Shown: one piece after another, positions 12,079-22,912 of the stretch
How the letters are laid out: each line of letters opens with the position of its first letter
How positions within the stretch are numbered: position 1 is the first letter of the stretch
Assembly: GCA_022496805.1 (NCBI GenBank)
Contig: CM040086.1
Location: 746,501-810,500, forward strand
DNA: 64,000 bases
Direction: 5' to 3'
Source of the DNA: Pohlia nutans
Taxonomy: Eukaryota > Streptophyta > Bryopsida > Bryales > Mniaceae
Notes under the pieces: generated by a model
The model's database searches: none
Told to the model about the DNA's origin: nothing
Seen by the model: only the letters and a program-made list of their open reading frames with translations
Made by a program: the position numbers and the translations under genes

Positions 12079-12732
12079 CTGATGAGAGGATAAGTCCAAT
12101 AGCCAATTAGAACAACATAGTTTCTTATCTCTTTCGGATCAAAAGGTCAATTAGGTGCTAGAATTTCAAGTGCTCTATGCGTGATTTCCTACATAGTAAG
12201 AGTTATTCTCAACATTCTCCTGAAGCCTGCTAGCAGCGACTTGTACATTCAAATTGTGCACAGATTATTGAGATACACACACGATATCAATGACTAAGTA
12301 AAGTAGCTCCCGATCCTTGATAAACCTGCGGAAGGAACTGTCTGCGGAACTGGTGCAGAGACCAGCAGGAATGAAGAGTTTGTTGGGATGGTTCTATCAC
12401 ATGGCACAGATAGCAAGTGCCACCCTTGTTATATAGCTAAGTCAATGTATCATTCAAAATTTAGTCTAAACATTTAGTTACCAGCGGTTGCTTGAATTGA
12501 ATGAAAGTAACATTAATGGCTCCTTCAACACAGTTCATTGGGTAAATTAACAAAAAGAGTTTGCACAACTTATCAGGATGGCCATGGCCAGGATATTTTA
12601 CCATCGCGCAGCTTCTACCTTCAAATATAAACTTGACTGGCTCACATCAATCGCACTCGATTAGGAGCACCACCATTGAGTGATGCACTAGTAGTCTAGT
12701 AAGCAGCAAATGAATTTCAATCATGTCGGATA
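12079..12732. other. Intergenic, nothing recognised
   Basis: No supported ORF, RNA gene or obvious repeat on either strand. Confidence 0.5.
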
Positions 12733-13164
12733 CATTCAAGCTAATAGGAGCCAACTAAAGTGTCATCAGTGCTTTTTTTCAAGCATTTTCAATATTTTGT
12801 TTAATTTAATTTGTTATTGAAAATTTAAATGATATGTCAATGTTTGTAACATGTATATAAAACACATAGTATAGGATGATGACAATATTGTCAATATTTA
12901 GGTATTAAAAGCACTAAAAAAGCCTTGTCATCAATCCTTTTAATGACCTTTTAAGTGCTTCTCAAATTGAGGAATAATCCTTTTTAAGTAATTTTTTGGG
13001 GATTATTGAATGAGAATGATGATTATCTCAATGAAAATTGAGGTAAATGCATTAAAAATTTGTTCTTTGAATGAAAATCATGATTTATTTTTCTCTAAGG
13101 ACTCTCAAAAGGACTCTCGAAAGCACTCCAAAGGGGGCACCCTTGGCTCCTATTAGCTTGAATG
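12733..13164. mobile_element. Small inverted-repeat element (MITE-like)
   Basis: The ends are a perfect 22-bp inverted repeat, CATTCAAGCTAATAGGAGCC(AA) at 12733 and its reverse complement ending at 13164, enclosing about 390 bp of AT-rich non-coding DNA. Partial inverted symmetry (AAAAGCACT... and ...AGTGCTT) continues inside. No convincing target duplication is visible, so the superfamily is not assigned. Confidence 0.65.
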
Positions 13165-14330
13165 GACCCTGTCCAAATTGATTTCGCACATCGATAAAAA
13201 AAAAAGGAATTTCTCGATTTATTGATCATCCATAAGCGCAATCAAATGAAATGACTGTGTTCTAATGCGATCAGACTCCCTCTGATAGAGGCGCCTTATT
13301 TTAATTCATACCAATGTATGAAGATAGTACTAAAAAACAATTCTAGACTAAGTGCTATATTTTAAAAGATTTGAACAGTATTCAGCTAAACTATAAACAA
13401 AAGACGTTCAGCTGCAATGAAATTACCAAATTCCTTCACAAACCCACAACACGTAAAACCCTTGAACAGAAACAAAAAGCAATCAAGTGACGAAAGCTTC
13501 GCATTAATTCTGAATCCCTTCAATTCGACATAAAATAAAACGTTCCGGATTCGACTTGAGGAAAAGGAACAGCAACGAGTAACTCAACCCATCATCACTA
13601 AAACATGTTGCCTTGGAGAATGAACACGAAGGTCTCAAATAACACGATTCAAATCCGAAGCCCGCGCCTGCTCTGTCGCGTGAGTGAGTGGGTTTGTACT
13701 GAGCATTGGGGAGGCGGTACTGTACTGTACTGAGACCTAACCGGAAGAAAGAAAAGGCACGGATAGCAGTGAGGGAGGCAAATCGAAACAAGAAAAACAC
13801 ATGGGCTGATAAATTTCTAATTCTATCGCGGCTCCCAATGCGCAAAAGACATGCAGCAACTCACTCGCTGGTAACTAATAGCGACAACTCAATGGCCTGC
13901 CTCCTCCAATTCCTCTCTACTTTTGTATGTGTGAAAAGCTCTGTGCCCTTGAATCCAAAGGGGCGGGCTGTCTGTTTGCACATGAGCGTGGGATTCGTAA
14001 AAAACATGCACAGTATGATCAAGTGAAGCTAGAGCACAGTTCCTTTAACTACTTCAATCATCAATGTGACGTGACAAATGTTGTCATTCACTCTCTCTCG
14101 TATAGTTCCGGATACAAAACGATTGCGCAAATCAAACTATCAATCTGCTCACCCACGGTCATTGTCACCACCAGTTCCTTACGCAGACAATTCCTTAGCT
14201 CCTGATCTCTGTTCCATCAACACCGTAAACCATGATCTAAAATCTAACCAAACGATACTTTGTTTTCACGCACCCTATGAGCTATTTGAAAAATGAAAAA
14301 ATGAAGAGAAAATCTCGTGTATGGACTCAC
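13165..14330. other. Intergenic or intronic, nothing firmly recognised
   Basis: No open frame here resembles a known protein. If the minus-strand exon ending at 14331 is real, part of this stretch is its first intron. Confidence 0.4.
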
Positions 14331-14496
14331 CGAGAAGGACAAGTAAGATGGATCGCGATGGCAGTGCGGCAACGGGGACCAGCAAGGCTGCGACGGGGAG
14401 CGGCAGGGCGGCGACGGGGAGCGGCAGGGCGGCGAGGGGTCGCAGCAGAGCGGCGATGTGGAGCAGCAAAGGAGCGACGAGGAGAAGAGAAGACAT
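14331..14496 (-). CDS. Candidate first exon: hydrophobic leader with LPVAAL repeats
   Basis: ATG at 14496 opens 55 codons of very hydrophobic sequence that looks like a secretory signal or membrane anchor. It contains tandem Leu-Pro-Val-Ala-Ala-Leu units made by a GC-rich ~18-24-bp DNA repeat, and ends at a strong donor, CTCG followed by GTGAGT, at 14330. The truncated Copia begins only ~55 bp upstream of the ATG. Downstream exons were not identified. The GC-rich repeat alone could create the frame by chance. Confidence 0.3.
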
Positions 14497-14550
14497 GGCC
14501 TTGCATTAGGGTACAACCCCCTCTTGCCATAGGCCCCTCATTACCACGGC

Positions 14551-15865
14551 CGTACCACGCTCTTGGAGATTGTTTCAACCCATACAATGATTTTTGCAAC
14601 TTACAAACAAGGTGCTCATTACCTTGTTGCACAAAGCCCTCGGGTTGCACCATGTAGATGTCCTCCTCCAAATCGCCATTCAAAAATGCGGTTTTCACAT
14701 CCATTTGATGCATTTCCAAGTCCATGGCCGCTCCAATCGAAAGAATGCATCGAATGGTGGTGAACTTGGCCACAGGAGCAAACGTCTCGTGAAAGTCTAA
14801 CCCATGCACTTGCGCGAACCCCTTGGCTACTAGTCTTGCCTTGTGACGCACCACATTACCCGAAACATCCCTCTTTGTCCGAAACACCCATTTGCAACTA
14901 ATGGGGTTGCGATCCTTTGGAATGGGAGTTAATTGCCACGTACCATTAGCAATTAGAGAGTTGTACTCCTCTTGCATGGCGCGCTCCCACTTGACCGCAT
15001 CCTCACCTTGCATAGCTTCACGAATGGTCAATGGACCATCCGATAATACCACATTCGCATGCTCGTCATCCTCTTGAGGGAAGATGTGATTCTTCCACCA
15101 TTCTCCAGGTGGCTTGCGCGATCTCTCGGGGTACCGCCGCTCGCTTGAAGAATTTTGCTCCTCTTGCGCGTCCTTTGCGCCATTCTTGGCCTTTGAGCTC
15201 GATGGCGCTTCAACAACCTCCGTGTCACCATCTTCGTCATCACCGTCCTCATCACCTACATCAACAACACTAGGGGACTTGGAGGGTGTGTTCACCAACA
15301 CGTCTCCACTACTCCCACTTGGACCAACCTCCAAAGGAGCCTCCATCGTAGACTCCTCACAAAACGTCACATCACGTGACCGAATGATCTTCCTCGTGTC
15401 CACCGACATGAGTCTATACGCCTTGGTACCTTCACAATACCCAAGAAACACACACTTTAAGGCCTTAGCCTCGAGTTTAGTCCTCCGTTTGTCGGGAACC
15501 TTTGCGTATGCAATGCATCCAAAGATGCGCATGTGTGCAACACATGGTTGCCTCCCACTCCACGCTTGCTCCGGTGTCATGCCTTCAACCGCGCTTGTTG
15601 GACACCGATTGTGAGTGTACACCGCATTCACCACCGCTTCCGCCCAAAGGTCCAACTTCAAGTTTTGAGCATGCAACATGCTCCTCGCCATCTCTACAAT
15701 GGTGCGATTTGCGCGCTCCGCAACTCCATTTTGTTGAGGCGTGTACGGGGCCGAAGTTTGGCGTGCGATGCCTTCTTTCTTCAATAGCTCGTCAAACTTC
15801 TTGGACATGTACTCGCCGCCATTGTCCGATCAAAACACCTTGATCTTCATCTCGGATTGGTTCTC
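14551..15865 (-). pseudogene. Copia pol: integrase C-terminal half and N-terminal RT (truncated)
   Basis: Right to left this encodes the integrase catalytic end (SDNGGEYMSKKF, then TPQQNGVAERANRT with the catalytic Glu), the Copia C-terminal integrase region, an acidic linker, and RT from SCKWVFRTKRD through ARLVAKGF and MDVKTAFLNG to LYGLKQSPRAWY. Sequence after 14551 is unrelated. A TGA at 15830-15832 stands just before the SDNGGEY motif, where the family has Arg; CGA to TGA is the simplest change. Confidence 0.9.
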
Positions 15866-16429
15866 CACACTACAAGAAAACCAGCCCAATGTGCCGGATG
15901 TGACTAAGCGCATATGACTATGTAGTCACCTCAGTCATTGGTTTAGTCTAAAATCAGTCCTAAGAGGGTCCAGTCATGGACTAGTCATATAAGTAGTCAT
16001 ATTTTTAAGGACCTGGGTGGGAACGTCTACGGGAACGGGACATATGTTCTCCTGCCTGGTTCCCAGAGTCATGCTCTGAGTGCTTACTATGTGTAGTCAT
16101 ACTAATGTAGTCGGATTGTATGGGTATATGGTTTATGTATGTCTTACTGTAGTAATACAGTTGGTTTGGGTGACTACATGCAGTCATGTAGTAAATAACC
16201 TGACTAATAGTAGTCATATATTTCAATCAGATGATTTTGAAGTCCTCTACTAGTTGGCTGACTTGGCTCAATGGGTGAGTGCTGTAAAATAGGAGTAGGT
16301 CCATAATCTTCACTTACATAATAGCTTGTCTATTCAACACTACCATGTCTGCGCGCAAACATTATAGGATGTCATTTTAGGGCACCATTCTAGAAACACT
16401 ACTAAATACACCTTCAAAAATTAGTAAGT

Positions 16430-17220
16430 AATTGGGTTGGGCGTCCAAAAATCATGATTCCACTTGCTCTATCTTTCCACTTGCGATCCAGATGCACGAA
16501 ATTGCCTTGTATGCTTAACTTTGCTACAGATTTCCTATGCTCACAAAAAAGCCGTTATTGATCACCTTCCCATACTTTTTTGAGATGTCAAAGTGATTGC
16601 AAAATAACGTAGTCATGTGGACAGTTTTCTTTACTAGAATTAGTAATGACTGCGATATAACATAGTCATCGACACAGTTTCTTTTACTTATATTAGTAAT
16701 GAATTGCATTTTAGTAACACTTATAAATACAACCTCAAAAATTAGTAACTAATTGCAAGAGAGTCCAAAAATCATAATTAGCACTTGCTCTATCTGTCCA
16801 CTTACTTTCCAGATGCACGAAAATGCCTTGTATGCTTAACTTTGCTTTAGATTTCCCAGGCAGACACATTGGGCTATAATTGATCACCTTCCCATATTTT
16901 TTGGAGACGTCAAAGTGATTGCAAAATAACGTAGTCATGTGGACAGTTTTCTTTACTTAAATTAGTAATGAATGCAAAATAACATAGTCATCTAGACAGT
17001 TTCCTTTACTTAAATTAGTAATGAATTGTGTTTTAGCAACACCTATAAATACAACTTCAAACAATTACTAACTAATTGCAAGAGAGTCCAAAAATTGGTT
17101 TCCCATGTTGACAAATGAGCTATTATTGATGACCTTTCCGTACTTTTTTGAGATATCAAAGTGATTGCAAAATACTGTAGTCATGTGCATAGTTTTCTTT
17201 ACTTATATTGGTAATGATTG
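16430..17220. repeat. ~320-bp tandem repeats inside the CACTA element
   Basis: Three imperfect copies: the phrase GATTGCAAAATAACGTAGTC (or a close variant) followed by CATGTGGACAG recurs near 16594, 16917 and 17162, and a TCCAAAAAT phrase recurs near 16445, 16763 and 17085. The third copy is truncated. Each copy holds several TAGTCAT motifs, so the repeats multiply the candidate binding sites. A C-rich run (CCCCGCC then a long C tract) lies at 17267-17288. Confidence 0.8.
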
Positions 17221-18030
17221 CAAAATTACATTTCGTTGCTAGAAAGTTCACATTGTTTGAAGGCTGATCCCCCCGCCCCCCCCCCCCTCTTTAGCTCAAA
17301 AAAACCTTCTTTTATGTTGAAACTGAATTTACCAAATCTGAAACAAACTCACTTTATTTTTTATCAAGTGAAGAGATTCTAGTCATCATGACTATTTCAT
17401 TTACTCTGGTTAGTCATCATGACTGTTTCATTGACTGTAGATTAGGGTTGCAGCTATGGAATAGGGTGGCGGCTAGGAATAGGGTGGCGGCTAGGGTTTC
17501 AGAGGAGATTAGGGTGGCGGCTCCTTCTTAAGGGGCTTTTGAACCTTCTCTCTCATTTTGTCCACTTGTAACTTGGTTAGGAATGTTAGAGAGGGGTAGA
17601 GGTGCTGTGGAAGGAGTCTTAGTGTAGGATTGTATACATTTGTGTGTGTTAGTAAAGGTTTTCAGCCCCTACTATGGGTGAAATCACATCATGCGTGGAT
17701 TTTGGGCTGCATAATTCTATGGATTTGTTTGATCTATGTATTAGGCGGATCAGGTTACAAAATTGTTGTGCCTTAGTTCTTTAGAAATTCATTATGCCAA
17801 GTTCGTGACTGTTTGTAGTCATTCATATGGAACGAGTGACCAGGCTTGACTAGATTTAGTCACGAAGTTAGAATACGTGACTGATATTAGTAATGACGTT
17901 AGAATATGTGACTTCTCACAGTCATAGAATTTGAATAAGTGCCATGAGCCTTGGAGAAGTACATCTTTGTATCAAAGCAGCAGTTTAGTCCCAACTGATC
18001 CTTGTTTTGTGTTTTTTATTATTATTATAG

Positions 18031-18270
18031 GTTGTACAAGAAGATGAGGACCCGGAGTTCAAGAAGGGTGACCCTGTGAGACTCAAGGGAATTGAAGAAG
18101 GGGAGGAGGATAAAGTTGTGGCACTCGGGAAAGTGCAGAATGTAGCTGGGGCTTCTCTACACGGGAAAACCATAATTGCAGGAACCGTGTCTGTAGAAGT
18201 GCAGAAAAGCCTAGATGACGACTACAGTTTGTTTGCACCCGTAGATCTAGTTGCAGTGCATCCTGTTTGA
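18031..18270 (+). CDS. TNP1/En/Spm-like C-terminal exon in the CACTA element
   Basis: A T-rich acceptor (TTATTATTATAG) is followed by 80 phase-0 codons to a TGA at 18268-18270. The product has an acidic start, a KGDPVRLKG motif, a VVALGKVQ strand and an ending DLVAVHPV. This pattern resembles the C-terminal TNP1/En/Spm domain found in plant CACTA elements; the match is from memory of the family pattern and is tentative. Upstream exons were not identified and the element is probably defective. Confidence 0.5.
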   Translation, partial: VVQEDEDPEFKKGDPVRLKGIEEGEEDKVVALGKVQNVAGASLHGKTIIAGTVSVEVQKSLDDDYSLFAPVDLVAVHPV

Positions 18271-19167
18271 GCACCGAATTTTCTATTTCAATGAAATGTG
18301 TGAAAATCATTTGCATGACTTGACGCAGTGCTCACAACCGCACGGTTGACTTGTAATAGTCAACAGATCTCATTATCACCCTAATCTGAAACTGAAATCT
18401 ATGACTACACACCGTAAGAATGGCAGATTCGATTGCATGGCATACGTTTGCATTAGACTACGGACAGTCAAGTCCTAGTCAGAAGCTTCCAATTTAATAT
18501 TGAAATTTGACTCCCAGTAGTAATAGAAACGAGTATACAAGGACTCCATGCAGTCATCAGATGATATGGGTGACTATGTGTAGTGAAGAATATTTGACTT
18601 TACAGCGTCGTATTATCTCACGTGTGTGTATGATGCAATACAGTCACAACCACATCACTATACGTAGTGATCAAACCATTGCTATATTCTCTAATACCTC
18701 ACTATAATTAGTCATGTCCATCTCATGATTTCAGCATTGGAGACTATGTATAGTCACTTCGATGTGGCTCTACAGAGTCGTATTCTTCCAACTCAATGTA
18801 TGACTCAATTCAGTCACCATCTTACTACTATGCGTAGTGATAAAACCTGTCATGTATTGACTCATACCTCACTAAAAATAGTCATGCCAATCAGTCGCTA
18901 TTTGTATATAGATGACTACGTGTAGTCATAAATGTATGACTATATAGAGTCATATGGTCCCAAGTCCCACTGCAGGTCCTGTTTTGAGGTCCCAAAACAC
19001 TGTGGGAACGCAGCATTGGGAACAAGAAGTGTCTGATATGACCCCCAGTCAGAATGTCCGAAGCAACTAAGTCGAAATGACTACAAACAGTGCTAGTCAC
19101 ATTTTGGTTTATGCCATGTTGTAGTCATAAAACCTAGTCACATTGGGCTGGTTTTCTTGTAGTGCCA

Positions 19168-19522
19168 CCAATGTCTTGAACTCCTTGAACTTGTCGAAGC
19201 ACTCACTTTTGGCCTTGATTGGGTAGAGCCAAATCGTCCTTGAAAAGTCATCGATGAAGGTCACAAAGTACTTGCAACCTCCTATCGACGTGGTCTTCAT
19301 TGGGCCACACACATCCGAATGCACGATCTCCAAAACCTTCGTGGCCCGAGTCGCCGCTTCACCCGCAAATGGCAACCGTTGTTGCTTGCCATCAATACAA
19401 CCTTCACAAGTGAATGAAGAAGCATCCACTTTCAATTGATGAAGGTCCATGCCACTTACCATGCCGCGTAGTGTCTTCACACTCTTGATGTTCAAATGGC
19501 CGAGTCGACGATGCCACAACGC
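19168..19522 (-). pseudogene. Copia integrase N-terminal half
   Basis: It encodes the GAG-pre-integrase/zinc region LWHRRLGHLN ... CEGC followed by the start of the integrase core (EIVHSDVCGPM ... FIDDFSRTIWLYPIKAKSE). The frame continues, after removing the CACTA element and one CCA copy, into the codons at 15865 and below. It is separated from Gag-protease by a TAG at 19523-19525. Confidence 0.9.
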
Positions 19523-20833
19523 CTACTTGTTGTCCTTCAAGTTTGAATGCGCCAACGCCGCCGATTCCTTGCAATGCACCTTCGAGAACTTGATGTGGTA
19601 CAAGCCCTCGTGTTCTTCAATGATGGCCACCTCATCTCGACTCGGTGACAACACATAACACCCCTTATCACTAAACTCAACCCTCAAGTGCTTTGCCACT
19701 AATTGCCGCACCGATAGTAAATTTGCCGTTAATTTAGGAACGTGGAGAACATCTTTGATAGTGATTGTCTTCACACGACCCCTCACCTCGATGTCTACAA
19801 CAAGTTGGCCTTTGCCAATGGCCTCAAGCACCGTATCATCTCCCAAAATCACCCTCCTTGGGTTAATGAGAGCATACAAATGAAAACAAGTTTTATGCGG
19901 TGACATGTGGCTTGTAGCCCCCGAATCAACAATCCAATCACTCGTACTACCATTGCACGATACATTGCTTGCCATCATTGCATACTCGTCTTTGCCATCA
20001 CTCATGCTTGCATCCCAAGAGACATACCGCGTAGTAAACGCATACTCATTATCATCATCACGAGTTTTAGTGTTGTTTGCACTCTCCCCCTTCTCATCCC
20101 TCTTGCGTTTGTAACAAAACTTGGCAATGTGGCCCTTCTTACCGCAATAGAAGCACGCCTTATTGCTAGAGCTCCCACCGCCTCCATTCTTGGATTGCTT
20201 TGCCATGAGAGCCGCACTATCTCCACGAGACTCATTCTCCTTTCGCCGCGAGAGCTTGTGCAACAACCGCGAGGTCACATAGTCCAATGTGAGCTCCGAA
20301 ATGGGCCTTGACTCCATGGCCACGATGAGATACTCGTACGAGGGTGGTAGGCTTTCCAAAAGGGTCATCACAACATCCCCATCGGAAATGGTCACGTCCG
20401 CACCGTTGAGTTGATCCGCAAGTGCCTTGACTTTGTTGATGTGCGTCAACATGTCGTCTTCTTCCTCCATCTTGATGGTGAAGAACTTGCGCCGCAAAAA
20501 CAATATGTTGGCCAAACTCTTTGCTTCGTGAATGTTGCAAAGCTTGGCCCATGCCTCGCGGGGTGTCTTACACGAACGAATGTGCGCGAGTTGGGAATCC
20601 GAAAGATTGAGAGCCAAGATGGCAAATGCCTTCTTCTCGCGCCTCAAATATGCTTGCATCACGCCCGGGTCGGTAGTAGATTGAGGGGGCTCCTCACTAC
20701 CATCGACAATGTCCCACAACTCCTTCTCCGCCATGACCATCTCCATTTTGAACTTCCACAAGTAGAAATTCACGCCATCGAACTTGTCCACCACTTTGGG
20801 ACCCTCACCCTCATAAGATGCCATGATCCTCAC
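19523..20833 (-). CDS. Copia Gag and aspartic protease (part of a defective polyprotein)
   Basis: 436 codons starting at ATG 20833. A UBN2-type Gag region (residues ~1-200) is followed by a CCHC zinc knuckle, CFYCGKKGHIAKFC (~235), and an aspartic protease whose active site is DWIVDSGATSHMS (~305). The frame ends at a TAG that replaces a codon between protease and integrase; CAG to TAG is the simplest origin, since the integrase frame resumes immediately afterwards. Confidence 0.93.
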   Translation of the reverse strand: MRIMASYEGEGPKVVDKFDGVNFYLWKFKMEMVMAEKELWDIVDGSEEPPQSTTDPGVMQAYLRREKKAFAILALNLSDSQLAHIRSCKTPREAWAKLCNIHEAKSLANILFLRRKFFTIKMEEEDDMLTHINKVKALADQLNGADVTISDGDVVMTLLESLPPSYEYLIVAMESRPISELTLDYVTSRLLHKLSRRKENESRGDSAALMAKQSKNGGGGSSSNKACFYCGKKGHIAKFCYKRKRDEKGESANNTKTRDDDNEYAFTTRYVSWDASMSDGKDEYAMMASNVSCNGSTSDWIVDSGATSHMSPHKTCFHLYALINPRRVILGDDTVLEAIGKGQLVVDIEVRGRVKTITIKDVLHVPKLTANLLSVRQLVAKHLRVEFSDKGCYVLSPSRDEVAIIEEHEGLYHIKFSKVHCKESAALAHSNLKDNK

Positions 20834-20914
20834 TCACGAATTCCTCCTCACTCAATTAAACCCTCAAACTCAATAACCACACTCGTTTTTATGTTTTTTT
20901 TTTGGATAGAAAGT

Positions 20915-21237
20915 AGCACCTTTGTGCTTCCGATGCCTCTAGTTCAACCCTAAACAACAAATCAGCACCTTTGTGCTCCACACACACCTTCCAACACTCA
21001 AATGCGAAGGTAGCTCACCCAAATTGCAAAGATGTTAACCAAAACACCTCAAATCACTCAATGGAGCTTCCACTACTCCGATTGACCGAAATCAACACCT
21101 TAGTGTTCCCAATCACTCAATGCACGTAATCAACACCTTTGTGTCCCTCAATAGCACTATATCAATGCTCATGGACTCACATAAGCCCTTTGAAACCCTA
21201 AATGCATTGAAATTGCTCAAAACCGCACCTTTGTGCG
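20915..21237 (-). other. Five short hairpins with covarying stems in the Copia leader
   Basis: On the + strand the motif is stem-CTTT-stem: AGCAC/GTGCT at 20915-20928 and 20964-20977, AACAC/GTGTT (loop CTTA) at 21094-21107, ACAC/GTGT at 21133-21144, and CGCAC/GTGCG at 21224-21237. The outer bases change on both sides together (A-T, A-T with G-C to A-T, C-G), so pairing is retained. In the retroelement transcript the loop reads AAAG. They lie between the LTR-like region and Gag, where packaging and translation signals usually sit. Confidence 0.7.
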
Positions 21238-21658
21238 CCCAAGTGCATAAAGTAACCCCAAATGAAAATTTGAGCACTCCAAGGCTATGAAACACATGCA
21301 ACACCTCAATACAAGTGCCCAATCACTTAGATCAGACCATAGACCCTCCCTTAGAGCCTCAACACCGCACAAATCACTTGTATGACCACAAGTGCATCAA
21401 ATTGAACGAAACGACGTTCCACTTACAAAAGAGGCTTGGAATGAAAAACTTGGAAATCCAAAGGAAGAGATCGACCAAGAAGAGTGCTCCCACGTGTAAC
21501 TTCAGCCCGTGCACACCTCCAAGAGAGAAGACTCCTCCAAAACGCTCCAAAATGCTCCCAAAAGCTCCAAATCAACCCCTTCCGCAACGACCTCGTACTA
21601 ATTGCCTCAGTGCAGTCAAAGACTCATGCAACACACATGAGTGGGCCCATAACCTATT

Positions 21659-21895
21659 GAAGGTAAGAGATAAGAGCACAAGGCACACACACACACACAC
21701 AAGGAATGCATAGAAAGAGATGATCTTTACTCAAAGGCCTTTCACCTTAAGTAGTGTACACTAGGAGGTCACCATAGACAAACCATATGGGATAACTCAT
21801 CACAAGGACACTCTAGAGATCAGCCCATACCTAACCCCTCTTCCCACACACCATTATTTAGCACCCGAACCTCTTTGGCTCCTAGCAATACTACC
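21659..21895 (-). repeat. Putative 5' LTR region of the Copia element
   Basis: It sits upstream of the Gag leader and has a (CA)n run in + orientation. Its reverse complement resembles 23779-23968 over the whole length. The outer LTR end and a tRNA primer-binding site could not be fixed, so the LTR call rests on position and on the existence of a second, inverted copy. Confidence 0.5.
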
Positions 21896-21922
21896 GTACA
21901 TCAATTACCTCAATAGGCCACA

Positions 21923-22384
21923 GTGGCCTCGGAGAATCAAACGAGGACGCTGAGGTCGAAGGCCACTTCTAGAGATATGGTGCTTCTGCTGAGGGATAGG
22001 CATCCTCGTCCCGCACAATCTGCAGGAGCCAGGCGAGCCCCTTCCGGAGAAGGTCTCGTAAAGCAACGTATCCCCATCGAGCCCTCCCGTTCTCTACTGC
22101 CCAAATCCAGTGCGACCTCACTTCCGCACACAAAGAACCTCGCTGCGACGATGTCAAAGCCGCCCCTTCGAGGGTCTAGATCGCATTCCGCGTCTCAGGC
22201 CCTGGAAACCACTCGAAGGTCAAAACAAAAAGCCACCGTAGCTCAGAGCCTAAGCGTATTCGATGCTTGAGCGGCTAGCCCTAAGCCCAACTACAGTAAT
22301 CGACGCGAGGATATCTTGAGAGGACTGACCAAGCTCAAAGCGGAAGAAGCGGCGAAAGCCGTTTCCGCGAAATGCGACAAGTAG
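21923..22384 (+). pseudogene. Basic hypothetical protein, interrupted by one stop
   Basis: The frame runs from ATG 21923 to TGA 22268-22270 and then stays open in the same frame for 37 more codons to TAG at 22384. The product is rich in Arg, Ser, Lys and Ala and ends in an Ala/Glu/Lys helix-like segment (LKAEEAAKAVSAK). Its composition is more GC-rich than its surroundings. No family is recognised. It may be a captured gene fragment lying between the inverted LTR-like sequences. Confidence 0.35.
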
Positions 22385-22912
22385 TGTCCACGCTAGCCTT
22401 GCATTCCAAATCATGTTCGTGATGTCTTTAGCATAAAGATGAGTTTACTATTAATAGATATCGTAAATAGTCATACATATATTCCTTCGGATCTCACTGC
22501 CTCTTGTGGAAGAGAATGCAGCCTAAATTCCACTATTTGTTTTACTTCCATATTAAATTCACTACGGAGGATTCTACCACAGTATATAGTATTCAAACAC
22601 ACTGTTAAATAAAAGACTTCCTCTCTTTTGACCAAGTATTCTTGTACTTCTAGTGCTGTTTACAATTCACTTTTTCACATCATGTTATGTATGGATGTTA
22701 CTGGAGTGCCATGTTTGACGTCCATTGTATCAAATTCTACACAATTTTCAATCGGTGTTCAATGTACGAGCTCAACATATCGTGGGGTTCAACAACTATT
22801 TCGTCACTAGAATTTTGTTTTGGTTTTTGAAAGTCTCAAAATGAGCATTTTGTCTCATTTTAACGAATAAGGCCTTAATATGGGGCTCTTCGAGTTTTAC
22901 CCCTCACATCAA
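22385..22912. other. Intergenic, nothing recognised
   Basis: AT-rich DNA without a supported gene, lying between the inverted LTR-like segments. Confidence 0.5.

Larger units (their letters stand above)
15869..19164. mobile_element. CACTA (En/Spm) DNA transposon inserted in Copia integrase
   Basis: The ends form an inverted repeat starting CACTACAAGAAAACCAGCCC at 15869 and ending with its reverse complement at 19164 (3,296 bp). A 3-bp CCA target duplication flanks it (15866-15868 and 19165-19167), the standard CACTA size. Both ends are dense in short TAGTCAT/ATGACTA motifs in both orientations, typical subterminal protein-binding repeats of the superfamily. There is no TNPD-type transposase, so it is non-autonomous, but it retains a TNP1-like exon near 18.03-18.27 kb. 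Confidence 0.95.
14551..21895 (-). mobile_element. Truncated Copia LTR retrotransposon split by a CACTA element
   Basis: Read on the minus strand the order is LTR-like sequence (about 21895-21659), a long leader, Gag, protease, integrase, reverse transcriptase: the Copia order (integrase before RT). The RT stops abruptly near 14551, just after the SPRAWY motif, so the YVDD region, RNase H and 3' LTR are gone. The integrase is interrupted by the CACTA element at 15869-19164. Two nonsense codons also break the polyprotein, so this copy cannot be autonomous. It is nested and old relative to the CACTA insertion. Confidence 0.92.

Noticed and set aside
20881..20930. Primer-binding site for the Copia element near Gag
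   Set aside because: No match to the usual initiator-tRNA complement was seen here or beside the LTR-like segment.
22268..22270. TGA as a selenocysteine codon
   Set aside because: No supporting structure or family; a nonsense mutation in a pseudogene is simpler.
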